In this document: piece after piece, positions 53,009 through 62,294 of the stretch | Numbering within the stretch: position 1 is the first letter of the stretch | Layout of the letters: each line of letters begins with the position of its first letter | DNA from: Fluviirhizobium alvei | GTDB taxonomy: Bacteria > Pseudomonadota > Alphaproteobacteria > Rhizobiales > Rhizobiaceae | Length of the DNA: 64,000 nt | Direction: 5' to 3' | Assembly: GCF_030551875.1 (NCBI RefSeq) | Contig: NZ_JAUOZU010000022.1 | Location: forward strand, 1 to 64,000 | Position numbers and translations under genes: made by a program | Notes under the pieces: generated by a model | Database searches by the model: none | What the model was told of the DNA's origin: nothing | What the model saw: the letters and a program-made list of their open reading frames with translations, nothing else

Positions 53009-53245
53009 ATGTCCAAGCAACTTCTCTCCCCGCTGCCCGGCACATTCTACCGCAAGCCCTCGCCCGATGCCGCACCTTACAAGAATGTCGGCGATCCGGT
53101 CGCCGTTGGCGATGTCATCGGCCTGATCGAGGTGATGAAGAGCTTCAACGAGGTTCATGCCGATCAGGCGGGCACGATCAAGGCCTTTGCCGCCGACGAC
53201 GAAGAACCGGTGATGGCCGGCCAGCCGCTTGCCGAACTGGAATAG
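53009..53245 (+). CDS. Stand-alone biotin carboxyl carrier protein
   Basis: The 78-aa protein is a single biotinyl domain. The modified lysine is K44 in LIEVMKSFNEVH. It lacks the Pro/Ala-rich linker of AccB, so it is only the carrier domain. The ATG at 53009 has AAAAGGGG upstream. It lies between pxpA and the biotin carboxylase gene, which starts 4 bases after its stop. Confidence 0.9.
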   Translation: MSKQLLSPLPGTFYRKPSPDAAPYKNVGDPVAVGDVIGLIEVMKSFNEVHADQAGTIKAFAADDEEPVMAGQPLAELE

Positions 53246-53249
53246 GCCG

Positions 53250-54635
53250 ATGGCAATCCGGAAGCTTCTGATTGCCAACCGGGGTGAGATTGCAGTCCGC
53301 ATCATCCGTGCAGCGCGCGAACTCGGCATCGAGACAGTGCAGGTCCACAGCGCCGCCGATACCGAAATGCTGGCCGTGAAGATGGCCGACGAGGCCGTCA
53401 ATATCGGCCCACCCCATGCCGCCAAATCCTATCTCAACATCGATGCCATTCTTGCCGCTGCCAAAGCGACGGGTGCGGATGCCATCCACCCCGGCTATGG
53501 TTTCCTGGCCGAAAATGCCGGCTTTGCCGATGCTGTGGAAGCTGCGGGCCTGATCTTCGTCGGCCCCACCGGCGAGCAGATCCGCACCATGGGCGACAAG
53601 GCCATGGCGCGGACCGCAGCCCTGGCCGCAGGCGTCCCTTGCGTGCCCGGTTCGGATGGCCGCATCGACAGTGCCGAGGAAGCACGCGAAGTCGCTGCCC
53701 GCATTGGCTTTCCGCTGATGATCAAGGCCGCTGCCGGCGGTGGTGGGCGCGGCATCCGCATTGCCGCAACGCCGGAGGAATTTGAACATCTGATGGCGCA
53801 GGCAAGTGCGGAAGCCAAGGCCGCATTCGGCGATGGCGGCCTCTATGTCGAAAAGGTCATCCAGCGCGCCCGCCATATCGAGGTGCAGATCCTTGCCGAT
53901 GGCGACAATGCCATCCATTGCTATGAGCGCGAATGCTCGCTGCAGCGACGTCGCCAGAAGGTCTGGGAGGAAGCGCCCTCCGCCACCCTGCCCGCCGATA
54001 TCCGCGAAAAGCTCTGCGCTTCCGCAGTGGCTCTGGCAAAGGCGGTGCATTATCGCGGCGCCGGCACGATCGAATATCTCTATGACGACCAGTCGGGCGA
54101 GTTCTACTTCATCGAGATGAACACCCGCATCCAGGTCGAGCATCCCGTCACCGAAATGGTGACCGGCATCGATCTGGTGCGCGAGATGATCAAGATCGCC
54201 GGCGGCGCCAAGCTGGCGCTCCGCCAGGAAGACGTTCGGCTCAAGGGCGCCGCGATCGAGGTTCGCATCAATGCCGAGGACCCGGCGAAGAACTTCCAGC
54301 CGGGGCCCGGCACGATCAGCCAGCTCTCGGTGCCGGGTGGCGCCGGCACTCGCTTCGATACGATGCTCTATCAGGGATACACGGTTCCGCCCTTCTACGA
54401 TTCCCTGCTCGGCAAGCTGATCGTCTGGGACGAGACGCGCGGAGCGGCGATCGAGCGGCTGAAACGGGCACTTGGCGAACTTGAAGTCGGCGGCATGAAG
54501 ACGACCAAGCCGCTCTTTGCCCTGCTGGCCGCGGATCCGGATGTCCGGGCGGGCGCCGTGCACACGCGCTGGTTGGAGCCCTGGCTGGAAATCAATGCTG
54601 CAAAAATGCAAGAACAAGAGGGAACAGGTTCATGA
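53250..54635 (+). CDS. Biotin carboxylase subunit
   Basis: The 461-aa protein has the full biotin carboxylase set: N-terminal LIANRGEIAVRIIRAARELG, ATP-grasp glycine loop KAAAGGGGRGIRI, RHIEVQILAD and the catalytic EMNTRIQVEHPVTEM. It would carboxylate biotin on the neighbouring carrier protein. Size matches AccC-type single subunits. It overlaps the pxpB-like gene by four bases, so it is expected to act with it and not only in fatty-acid synthesis. Confidence 0.92.
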   Translation: MAIRKLLIANRGEIAVRIIRAARELGIETVQVHSAADTEMLAVKMADEAVNIGPPHAAKSYLNIDAILAAAKATGADAIHPGYGFLAENAGFADAVEAAGLIFVGPTGEQIRTMGDKAMARTAALAAGVPCVPGSDGRIDSAEEAREVAARIGFPLMIKAAAGGGGRGIRIAATPEEFEHLMAQASAEAKAAFGDGGLYVEKVIQRARHIEVQILADGDNAIHCYERECSLQRRRQKVWEEAPSATLPADIREKLCASAVALAKAVHYRGAGTIEYLYDDQSGEFYFIEMNTRIQVEHPVTEMVTGIDLVREMIKIAGGAKLALRQEDVRLKGAAIEVRINAEDPAKNFQPGPGTISQLSVPGGAGTRFDTMLYQGYTVPPFYDSLLGKLIVWDETRGAAIERLKRALGELEVGGMKTTKPLFALLAADPDVRAGAVHTRWLEPWLEINAAKMQEQEGTGS

Positions 54636-55501
54636 AGACACGCTACTCCTTTGGGGGTGACGAGCATATCTTCGTCGAATGCGACGAGGAAATGTCACTC
54701 GAAGCCTTCTTCAAATCGCTTTCCATCACCACGGCGGTCAAGGAAGCGCAGATCAAGGGCGTCACCGAGATCTGCCCGGCCAATGCCTCCTTCCAGATCA
54801 AGTTCAATCCGGATGTCATTTCGCCTGACGACATGCTGCGCGAACTGAAATCGATCGAAGCCTCGGCCGCCAGCGGCGAATCCTCGATCAAGACGCGCAT
54901 CATCGAGATCCCGGTCTATTACAACGATCCCTGGACCCATGAGACGCTGATGCGTTTCCGCGAACGCCATCAGGATCCGAGCTCCACCGATATCGAATAT
55001 ACCGCCCGCATCAACAATCTCGACGGCGTCGACGGCTTCATCAAGGCGCATTCGGGTGCGCCCTGGTTCGTCTCGATGGTCGGCTTCGTCGCCGGCCTGC
55101 CGTTCCTCTACCAGATGGTCGACCGCTCGCGGCAGATCCAGTCGCCGAAATATCTGCGTCCCCGCACCGATACGCCGCGCCTCACCGTCGGCCATGGCGG
55201 CTGCTTCGGCTGCATCTATTCGGTGCGCGGTGCCGGCGGCTACCAGATGTTCGGCATCACGCCGATGCCGATCTACGATCCCAACCAGACGATCAAGTAT
55301 CTCCGCGACTTCATGTGCCTGTTCAAGCCGGGTGACATCGTCAAGTGGAAGCCGATCGGCCGCGATGAATATGACGCGACCGTCGCCGATGTCGACCAGG
55401 GCAAGTTTGCGCCGACTATCCGCGAAGTGCCCTTCTCGCTCACGGAATTCCAGGCAGACATGGATGGCTACAACACCAAACTGATGGGGGCGCTGAAATG
55501 A
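54632..55501 (+). CDS. pxpB: KipI/AHS1-type carboxyltransferase subunit (pxpB-like)
   Basis: The 289-aa protein belongs to the allophanate hydrolase subunit 1/KipI family, with the conserved VGHGGCFGCIYSVRGAGGYQ, FGITPMPIYDP and PGDIVKWKPIG regions. It is about 70 residues longer than E. coli PxpB (218 aa) and closer in size to the AHS1 part of urea carboxylase. With the pxpC-like product it would form the biotin-dependent carboxyltransferase. It overlaps the biotin carboxylase and pxpC-like genes by four bases each. Confidence 0.85.
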   Translation: MKTRYSFGGDEHIFVECDEEMSLEAFFKSLSITTAVKEAQIKGVTEICPANASFQIKFNPDVISPDDMLRELKSIEASAASGESSIKTRIIEIPVYYNDPWTHETLMRFRERHQDPSSTDIEYTARINNLDGVDGFIKAHSGAPWFVSMVGFVAGLPFLYQMVDRSRQIQSPKYLRPRTDTPRLTVGHGGCFGCIYSVRGAGGYQMFGITPMPIYDPNQTIKYLRDFMCLFKPGDIVKWKPIGRDEYDATVADVDQGKFAPTIREVPFSLTEFQADMDGYNTKLMGALK

Positions 55502-56469
55502 GCATCCGGATCATCACACCTGGCCTGTCCACCACCGTGCAGGATCTCGGCCGCCCCGGCTACTATCACATCGGCATTCCGATCTCGGGCGCCATGGACC
55601 GGCTCGCCGCCCGCGCCGCCAACCTGCTTGTCGGCAACGACGAGAGTGATGCACTTCTCGAAGTCGTCTTCATGGGTCCGGAAATCGAGTTTCGCAAGGC
55701 CGCCACTGTAGCCGTCACCGGCGCCGAACTACCGCCGAAGGTCAATGGCGAGGAGCGCCCGACCTGGACATCCTTCACCGTCAAGGCCGGCGACACGCTC
55801 TCCTTCGCCTTTCTGAAGAAGGGGGCCCGTGCCTATGTGGCGATCTCCGGCGGCATCGATGTGCCGGTCGTTCTCGGTTCGCGTTCGACCTACACGCTGG
55901 GCGCCCTCGGCGGCCATGAAGGGCGCAAGCTTGCGGCAGGCGATGTGCTGCTTCTGGGCGACGGCAAGGGTGCCGCCGCCGGTCGCACCGTTCCGGAAGC
56001 CCTGAGACGCGCGCCGGGGGCGCCGGCTGAACTGAGGATGCTGCCGGGCCTCTACTGGCACCGCATAACCGAAGCCGCCGGCAAACAGTTCCTTGAAGAT
56101 ACCTGGAAGGTGGCGCCGGAAGCCGACCGGATCGGTTACCGTTTCCGCGGCGGCAAGCCGCTCGAGTTTGTGCCACGCGAACCGCCTTTCGGAGCCGGAT
56201 CGGACCCGTCCAACATCGTCGATGCCTGCTATCCCTACGGATCGATCCAGGTTCCGAGCGGCACCGAGCCGATCGTGCTCCATCGCGATGCCGTCTCTGG
56301 CGGCGGCTATTTCATGGTCGGTGCGGTGATTTCCGCCGACATGGACCTGATCGGGCAGTTGCAGCCGCATACGCCGGCCAAGTTCGTCGAAGTCACGATG
56401 GATGAGGCTCTTGCCGCCCGCCGCGAACGTGCGGCGCTGATCGACCGCATACGTGAGGCACTGGTCTGA
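55498..56469 (+). CDS. pxpC: KipA/AHS2-type carboxyltransferase subunit (pxpC-like)
   Basis: The 323-aa protein is of the AHS2/KipA family: ITPGLSTTVQDLGRPGYYHI, PISGAMDRLAARAANLLVGN, VAISGGIDVPVVLGSRSTY and a C-terminal GYFMVGAVISADMDLIGQL. In urea carboxylase AHS1 and AHS2 form the carboxyltransferase; in 5-oxoprolinase PxpB and PxpC do the ATP-dependent step. Last gene of the operon, followed by a perfect hairpin. Confidence 0.88.
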   Translation: MSIRIITPGLSTTVQDLGRPGYYHIGIPISGAMDRLAARAANLLVGNDESDALLEVVFMGPEIEFRKAATVAVTGAELPPKVNGEERPTWTSFTVKAGDTLSFAFLKKGARAYVAISGGIDVPVVLGSRSTYTLGALGGHEGRKLAAGDVLLLGDGKGAAAGRTVPEALRRAPGAPAELRMLPGLYWHRITEAAGKQFLEDTWKVAPEADRIGYRFRGGKPLEFVPREPPFGAGSDPSNIVDACYPYGSIQVPSGTEPIVLHRDAVSGGGYFMVGAVISADMDLIGQLQPHTPAKFVEVTMDEALAARRERAALIDRIREALV

Positions 56470-56478
56470 AACCAAAAT

Positions 56479-56499
56479 GGCCACGCCGATGGCGTGGCC
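56479..56499. terminator. Hairpin between the pxp operon and the AraC gene
   Basis: GGCCACGCC and GGCGTGGCC form a perfect 9-bp stem with a three-base loop. On the minus strand ATTTTGG follows, so it can terminate the araC transcript; on the plus strand it lies 10 bases after the pxpC-like stop. Confidence 0.75.
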
Positions 56500-56526
56500 T
56501 CTGCCTGACGGGATCGCAAGCAAGCA

Positions 56527-57495
56527 TCAGTTTGCCGTGCGCATTCGTGCGCGCGTCTGATCCCGGAATTCCTTGGGCGTGATGCTGTAGTGCGCCTTGA
56601 ATGCACGCGAGAACTGGGCATGGTCACTGAAACCGAAACGATAGGCGATTTCCGCCACCGTCTGCCTGTTGGAAGGATCGGCCAACGCCGACCGGCACGC
56701 CATCAGTCGCTGGTCGCGTACCCAGCTGCCCAGCGTCTGGTTGGTGTCGCGGAACAGTTCATGCAGGTAACGGACGGACAGGCCGCAGGCGCGCGCCACC
56801 GTTTCGGGATCAAGCTCGGCATTATGCAGATTGCGGCGAACGAAAGCTTCGATGCGCGTCAGATGCGCCGTCCGCACGGACGAGCTGCCCGCCGTCAAGG
56901 TGCGTTCGTCGGCCTTCAGCGACAGGACAAGCAGATCGACGAGCTGTTTTCCGACCGCGCGCCGCACCTCTTCCGACATAGCATCGAACCGGGCCGGAAT
57001 ATGCTGCAGCATGTCGGTGAAGAGGCCGCCCGCACCTTCGGTGGCATTGAACTGCATCGAGCAGAACCGGTCCGGCTGGCGGATCTCGGCGGCGAGTTCG
57101 CTCGATTCCACCTTCATCACCCAGAGATCGGCAAAGTCGTCGTGCCAGAATTCGTAAGGCTCGTGGCTGCGTTCAAGAAAGAAGCCGCCCGGCTGGCATT
57201 GAACCTCCTTGCCGCATTGGGAGAAGTTGACCTGCGAGCGGATCGGAACCGTGACCAGAAAATGCTCGTCGCGTTCTGCCTTCATGTGCTTCGGCAGCCG
57301 ACGGTATTGCAGCGATTCCGAGGCGAGCCGCGACAGCGAGACATCTCCAAGCGTCCAGATCATCAGGTCTCCGGCAAAATTGTCGGTGTTGCGGAAGGTC
57401 AGATCGAGCGGGAAATAGGCGCTGGCGATCGCCTCATGCCAGTGACGGCTGCGGTCATGACGCGGGGTCTCCTCGGTCGTAATGATGGACTTCAT
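56527..57495 (-). CDS. AraC-family regulator of the hyu-liv operon
   Basis: The 322-aa protein has an N-terminal AraC-binding-like domain (about residues 20-185) and a C-terminal double HTH: LDPETVARACGLSVRYLHEL, then VAEIAYRFGFSDHAQFSRAF and STPKEFR-like ITPKEFRDQ. The ATG at 57495 has AGGGGAA upstream; the longer open frame to 57600 is not supported. It is divergent from hyuB, so it probably activates the hyu-liv operon. An inverted CCAAGC/GCTTGG pair at 57569-57586 is a possible site. Confidence 0.87.
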   Translation of the reverse strand: MKSIITTEETPRHDRSRHWHEAIASAYFPLDLTFRNTDNFAGDLMIWTLGDVSLSRLASESLQYRRLPKHMKAERDEHFLVTVPIRSQVNFSQCGKEVQCQPGGFFLERSHEPYEFWHDDFADLWVMKVESSELAAEIRQPDRFCSMQFNATEGAGGLFTDMLQHIPARFDAMSEEVRRAVGKQLVDLLVLSLKADERTLTAGSSSVRTAHLTRIEAFVRRNLHNAELDPETVARACGLSVRYLHELFRDTNQTLGSWVRDQRLMACRSALADPSNRQTVAEIAYRFGFSDHAQFSRAFKAHYSITPKEFRDQTRARMRTAN

Positions 57496-57677
57496 GTGTC
57501 GTTCCCCTTTTTTTTCCATGAAAAGGTATGGAAGGGCCGCTCGTCCAGCGAAATCTTGAGAATCTGCGCCAAGCGTCAAGGCTTGGTGCGCCGGATGCAA
57601 AGACCGGCGACGAGATCCGGCCTTAGGCTTTCCTCCATCAGCAGAACCCGCATTGCCGGGTCAGAAAAGAGGGAGCT

Positions 57678-59438
57678 ATGACCAAGCCACACAAACCGAA
57701 AGTCGACCCGATCACGCTCTCCGTGGTCCGTGGCGTGCTCGAGACCACCCAGCGCGAAATGACGCTGTCGCTCGAAAAGACAGCACGTTCCTCGGTGTTC
57801 AACCTTGCCCACGATTACTCGACCGCGCTGTTCAACGGCCGGCCCGAAATGATCCTGCAGGGCCAGGACATCCCGATCCATCTCGGCTCGCTCATCCCGG
57901 CCATGAAATCGGTTGCGCGCTATTTCGAAGGCGACATCCATGACGGCGACCTGATCCTGCACAACGACCCGGCCTTCGGTGGCAGCCACGCCATCGATAC
58001 CTGCATGTACAAGCCGGTCTTCTACAAGGGCGAACTGGTCTACTGGACGGTCTGCAAAGGCCATCTCACCGATATCGGCGGCCCGGTGCCGGCCGGCTAC
58101 AACCCCAACGCCACCGAAATCTATGCCGAATGCCTGCGCATTCCGCCGGTCAAGATCTGGGACAAGGGCCGTCCGCGCAATGACGTGCTCAACCTCATCT
58201 ACACCAACATGCGCGCCCGCCGCGACCAGGAGGGCGATTTCAACGCGCTCATCGGCGCCTGCCAGGTCGGCGAACGCAACCTGATCGCGCTGCTCGACAA
58301 ATATGGCAAGGAAACCGTCGATGCCTGCGTCGACGAACTGCTCGACATGGCCGAAAAGCATATGCGCGATCTCATGCGCACTGTGCCGGACGGAACCTAT
58401 GAAGGTGCTGCCATTCTCGAGGATGCCGGCCACGGTTTCGGCGATTTCGAGATCAAGGCCACGGTCAAGATCGAAGGGGACAGCTGCCACATCACCATCC
58501 AGAGCCCGCCGCAGATTCCCTATTTCATCAATTCCTACGAGGGCAATTCGCATTCGGGCGTCTATCTCGGCCTGATGATGTTTGCGGCCCTGCCCCCACC
58601 CTACAATGAAGGGCTCTATCGCTGCGTCTCGATCGATTTCGGACCTAAAGGCACGATCTGCAATGCGCAGGAACCGGCCCCGCACATGAACTGCACCACC
58701 ACCCCGATGGAAACACTGACCGATGCGGTGCGCCTCGCCTTCGAAAAGGCGATGCCGTCGAAGGTTGCCGCCTCCTGGGGCCATGCCAACGGGCTGAACA
58801 TTGCCGGCTGGGACAAGCGCACCAACGAGGAATATGTGACGATGGTGCTCGCCACCATCATTTCCGGCGGTGGTGCGACACCGCAGCAGGATGGCTGGCA
58901 CGCGGTCGGCCCGGAATGCTGCTTCGGCGCCCTCACCTCGGGTGATGTCGAACTGCTCGAATACTCCTATCCGATCATCATTCATCGCTATTCGCTGATG
59001 GCCGATAGCGGCGGCGCGGGCAAGTTCCGTGGCGGTTCCGGTACCGCCTGGGAAGTCGAGCCGCTCGATGGCGACATGCTCTGCATCGGCTTCGGCGAAG
59101 GTCGCCGCATTCCGGCCATGGGTGCCGCCGGCGCCTATTCTTCCGACGTCGACACCAAGGTCGGTCGTGTCGAACTCAAGCGTGGCGGCGAAGTCGATGT
59201 CCGCCGCACCAACATCATGGAGACGATCAAGCCCGGCGACACCGTGACCAACATGAACCCCGGCGGCGGCGGCTATGGCAACCCGCATGAACGACCGATC
59301 GAACGCGTCCTCTGGGACGTCAAGAACGGCCTCGTTTCCATCGAAGGTGCCAAGCGCGACTATGGCGTCGTGATCACCGATCCCGAAACCCTCACCGTGG
59401 ACCAGGCGGCAACGCGGGCCCTCCGGTCGGCTGCGTGA
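57678..59438 (+). CDS. hyuB: Hydantoinase B/oxoprolinase-family subunit
   Basis: The 586-aa protein matches HyuB: LEKTARSSVFNLAHDYSTAL, IPIHLGSLIPAM, LHNDPAFGGSHAIDTCMY and NPGGGGYGNPHERP. With HyuA it forms an ATP-dependent amidohydrolase that opens hydantoin, N-methylhydantoin or 5-oxoproline rings, or an acetone-carboxylase-like enzyme. GAGGGAGC precedes the ATG. It is followed 14 bases later by hyuA and then by transporter genes, so the operon takes up and opens a cyclic amide-type compound (inference). Confidence 0.9.
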   Translation: MTKPHKPKVDPITLSVVRGVLETTQREMTLSLEKTARSSVFNLAHDYSTALFNGRPEMILQGQDIPIHLGSLIPAMKSVARYFEGDIHDGDLILHNDPAFGGSHAIDTCMYKPVFYKGELVYWTVCKGHLTDIGGPVPAGYNPNATEIYAECLRIPPVKIWDKGRPRNDVLNLIYTNMRARRDQEGDFNALIGACQVGERNLIALLDKYGKETVDACVDELLDMAEKHMRDLMRTVPDGTYEGAAILEDAGHGFGDFEIKATVKIEGDSCHITIQSPPQIPYFINSYEGNSHSGVYLGLMMFAALPPPYNEGLYRCVSIDFGPKGTICNAQEPAPHMNCTTTPMETLTDAVRLAFEKAMPSKVAASWGHANGLNIAGWDKRTNEEYVTMVLATIISGGGATPQQDGWHAVGPECCFGALTSGDVELLEYSYPIIIHRYSLMADSGGAGKFRGGSGTAWEVEPLDGDMLCIGFGEGRRIPAMGAAGAYSSDVDTKVGRVELKRGGEVDVRRTNIMETIKPGDTVTNMNPGGGGYGNPHERPIERVLWDVKNGLVSIEGAKRDYGVVITDPETLTVDQAATRALRSAA

Positions 59439-59452
59439 AAGGAGACATGATC

Positions 59453-61540
59453 ATGACCAGCAACAAGAACCGTTATCGCCTCGGCATCGACGCCGGCGGC
59501 ACCTTCACCGACTTCGTTGTCGCAGACCGCGAGAGCGGTGAGATCAAGCTCTTCAAGGCGCTCTCGACACCGACGGACCCGACGAAGGCAATCCGCAACG
59601 GCCTGAAACTGATCCATGAAGCGATCGGCGTCTCGCCGGAAGAACTCGTCTCCCAGAGCGATCTCTGCATCAACGGCACCACCGTGGGCCTCAATGCGCT
59701 GATCACCCATCGCGGCGGCAAGACCGGCCTCATTGCCACAGCCGGCCACGAGGATTCGATCGAGATCCGCAACGGCCACAAGGAAGACGGCTTCCGCTAT
59801 GACCCGGAATATCCGGCTGCGACCATGCTCGTGCCGCGCTATCTTCGCAAGGGCGTGCGCGAACGCGTGCTGTCCGATGGCTCAGTGCGCACCCCGATCC
59901 ATGAAGAGGATGTGCGGGCGGCTTGCGAACTCTTCCTCAAGGAAGGCATCGAGACCGTTGCCATCTCCTTTGTCTGGTCGGTCCTCAACCCGGCCCATGA
60001 ACGCCGGGCTGCCGAAATCGTCCGCGAAATGATGCCGGATGCGATCCTGACCGTCGGTTCGGAACTCTATCCGCAGGTGCGCGAATATACCCGCACTTCG
60101 ACGGCGGTGGTGAATGCCTATCTCGCCCCGGTGATGCGTCGCTATGTGCGGGCCGTGGACGCCTATTTCCGCGATCTCGGCGCCGCCCAGCCGGTGCGTT
60201 ACTTCCAGTCGAACGGTGGCCTTGCCATCGGCCAGGTGATGACCGACCGCTCAGTCTATGCCATCAATTCCGGCCCGGCTTCGGCGCCGCAGGCCGGTCT
60301 CTATGTCGGCGCTCCGTTCGGCAAGAAGAACGTCATCACCGTCGATATGGGCGGCACATCCTTCGACATTACCCTGACCAAGGATGGCCAGACCAACCTC
60401 AACAAGAATATCGACTTCCTGCGTTACCGCATCGGCGTGCCGATGATCCAGGTCGAAACGCTCGGCGCCGGCGGCGGTTCGATCGGCTGGATCGATCCGC
60501 TCGGCATCATCCAGGTCGGTCCGCAGTCGGCCGGTTCAGAACCCGGCCCGGCCTGCTACGGCCAGGGCGGCACCGAACCGACCACGTCGGATGCCAACCT
60601 GGTGCTCGGCTATCTCTCGCCGGACGGGCTTCTTGGCGGCAAGCTGCCGCTCGATATCGAACGGGCACGCGCAGCCATGCGCCGGGTTGCCGATCCGCTC
60701 GGCATCTCGATCGAACGCGCCGCCTACGGCATGTACACGATCGTCAACAACAACATGGTCAACGGCATCCGCCGCGTTTCGGTGGAACGCGGTTACGATC
60801 CGCGCGACTTCGTGCTGGTCGGTGCCGGTGGCGCCACTGCCGCCCATATCACGGCGCTTGCCCGTGAAATCGGCATCGACACGATCATCCTGCCCAAGCT
60901 CGCCTCCGGCCTCTGCGCCTTCGGCCAGATCATCTCGGATGTGAAATACAACTACATGGCCACCGCCCCGGTGCGGCTCGACAACGATGCCGCCTACAAG
61001 CGGATCGACGATCTCTACAAGCAGGTGGAGGCCGAAGGCCGCCAGCATCTGGTGTCCGACGGTTTCACCGACGAAACCATCGAGATTCGCCGCTCGCTCG
61101 ACATGCGTTATGTCGGGCAGGTGCATGAATGCACCGTCGATATCGACATGTTCGATATCGACGAGACGACGATCGACCGGGTCAAGGAAGCCTTCCACCG
61201 CCGGCACAAGGAACTCTACACCTATGCCGAGCCGCACAATCCGGTCGAGGTGGTGAATATCGAATCCACCCTCTATGGCCGGATCGAAAAGCCGAAATTG
61301 CCGGAAAAGCCGAAGGCGGGTGCTGTCGGCGGAGCGATCAAGGATCATCGCGACGCTATCTTCGACGCATCCGGCAAAGCCACCCGCACGCCCGTCTATG
61401 ACGGCGAGAAGATCGGTACGGGAGAGCCGATCAAGGGGCCGGCGATCATTGAGGAGGTTACGACCACCATCGTCATCGAGCCCGGCTGGACCGCCGTTCT
61501 CGACAAGACCAACTCCTACCTCATCACGCGCGACCAGTAA
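59453..61540 (+). CDS. hyuA: Hydantoinase A/oxoprolinase-family subunit
   Basis: The 695-aa protein matches HyuA: LGIDAGGTFTDFVVADRESG is the nucleotide-binding segment at the N-terminus, and ITVDMGGTSFDITL and LVGAGGATAAHITALAREIG are further actin-like phosphate loops. The start at 59453 (MTSNKN) has GGAG eight bases upstream; ATG at 59447 is too close and GTG at 59435 precedes the site. It couples ATP use to ring opening with HyuB. Confidence 0.9.
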   Translation: MTSNKNRYRLGIDAGGTFTDFVVADRESGEIKLFKALSTPTDPTKAIRNGLKLIHEAIGVSPEELVSQSDLCINGTTVGLNALITHRGGKTGLIATAGHEDSIEIRNGHKEDGFRYDPEYPAATMLVPRYLRKGVRERVLSDGSVRTPIHEEDVRAACELFLKEGIETVAISFVWSVLNPAHERRAAEIVREMMPDAILTVGSELYPQVREYTRTSTAVVNAYLAPVMRRYVRAVDAYFRDLGAAQPVRYFQSNGGLAIGQVMTDRSVYAINSGPASAPQAGLYVGAPFGKKNVITVDMGGTSFDITLTKDGQTNLNKNIDFLRYRIGVPMIQVETLGAGGGSIGWIDPLGIIQVGPQSAGSEPGPACYGQGGTEPTTSDANLVLGYLSPDGLLGGKLPLDIERARAAMRRVADPLGISIERAAYGMYTIVNNNMVNGIRRVSVERGYDPRDFVLVGAGGATAAHITALAREIGIDTIILPKLASGLCAFGQIISDVKYNYMATAPVRLDNDAAYKRIDDLYKQVEAEGRQHLVSDGFTDETIEIRRSLDMRYVGQVHECTVDIDMFDIDETTIDRVKEAFHRRHKELYTYAEPHNPVEVVNIESTLYGRIEKPKLPEKPKAGAVGGAIKDHRDAIFDASGKATRTPVYDGEKIGTGEPIKGPAIIEEVTTTIVIEPGWTAVLDKTNSYLITRDQ

Positions 61541-61550
61541 GAAGGGAAGC

Positions 61551-62294
61551 ATGGCTCAGACACTCTCGGCAGATATGGTTTCGGTGGCCTTCGAGGGCTT
61601 GCGGGCTCTTTCGGACGTCACGCTGGAGATACCCGCCGGGCGGGTAACGGGCCTGATCGGTCCCAACGGTGCGGGCAAGACCACATGCGTCAATGTCCTC
61701 ACCGGCTTTCAAAAACCGTCCGCGGGCCGCGTGCTGCTCGACGGGCGCGACATTGGCGGTCTGCCGGCGCATCGCGTCCGGCAGGCCGGCATCGCCCGGA
61801 CCTTCCAGTCGGGCCGGCTGTTCGCCGACCTGACGGTCCATGAAAATCTCGAAGTGACCGGCGTCGGACTTGGCCTGTCGCGTCGCGAATCCGCCCGCAA
61901 GGCCGATGCCATGCTGGACTGGATCGGCATTTCACCGCTCGCCGACCGGCTGGCCGGCGGCCTTCCCTATACAGACGAGCGTCGGGTCGCGATCGGCCGG
62001 GCACTGATGCTCGAACCCGCCTTCCTGCTTCTCGACGAGCCGGCCGCCGGCATGTCGGCGGAAGAGGCGGACGACCTTTCCCGCCTCATTCACCGCATCA
62101 CCAACGAGGTGAAATGCGGCGTGCTGCTGATCGAGCACAATGTCGGCCTCGTCCTGTCGACCTGCCACGAGATCTATGTGCTCGACAGCGGCGCCATCAT
62201 CGAATCCGGCACGCCCGAGGCGATCAAGGCCAGTGAGAAAGTCCGCCACGCCTATATGGGCACCCAGGCCGACGAGGAAGGAGAGATCCTGTGA
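61551..62294 (+). CDS. Branched-chain-type ABC transporter ATPase (LivG-like)
   Basis: The 247-aa protein has Walker A (GPNGAGKTTCVNVL), a Q-loop GIARTFQSGRLFADLTV, Walker B (FLLLDEPAAGM) and the C-terminal LivG-type tail; the signature is degenerate (ADRLAGGLPYTDERR instead of LSGGQ). The start at 61551 follows GAAGGGAAG; the open frame beginning at 61275 mirrors hyuA. It sits 10 bases after hyuA, so the importer is co-transcribed with the hydrolase. Confidence 0.88.
   Translation: MAQTLSADMVSVAFEGLRALSDVTLEIPAGRVTGLIGPNGAGKTTCVNVLTGFQKPSAGRVLLDGRDIGGLPAHRVRQAGIARTFQSGRLFADLTVHENLEVTGVGLGLSRRESARKADAMLDWIGISPLADRLAGGLPYTDERRVAIGRALMLEPAFLLLDEPAAGMSAEEADDLSRLIHRITNEVKCGVLLIEHNVGLVLSTCHEIYVLDSGAIIESGTPEAIKASEKVRHAYMGTQADEEGEIL

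Noticed and set aside
53009-56469. Urea amidolyase (urea carboxylase plus allophanate hydrolase)
   Set aside because: The carboxylase-like parts are present but there is no allophanate hydrolase amidase, and PxpA is in the operon instead, so urea use cannot be claimed.
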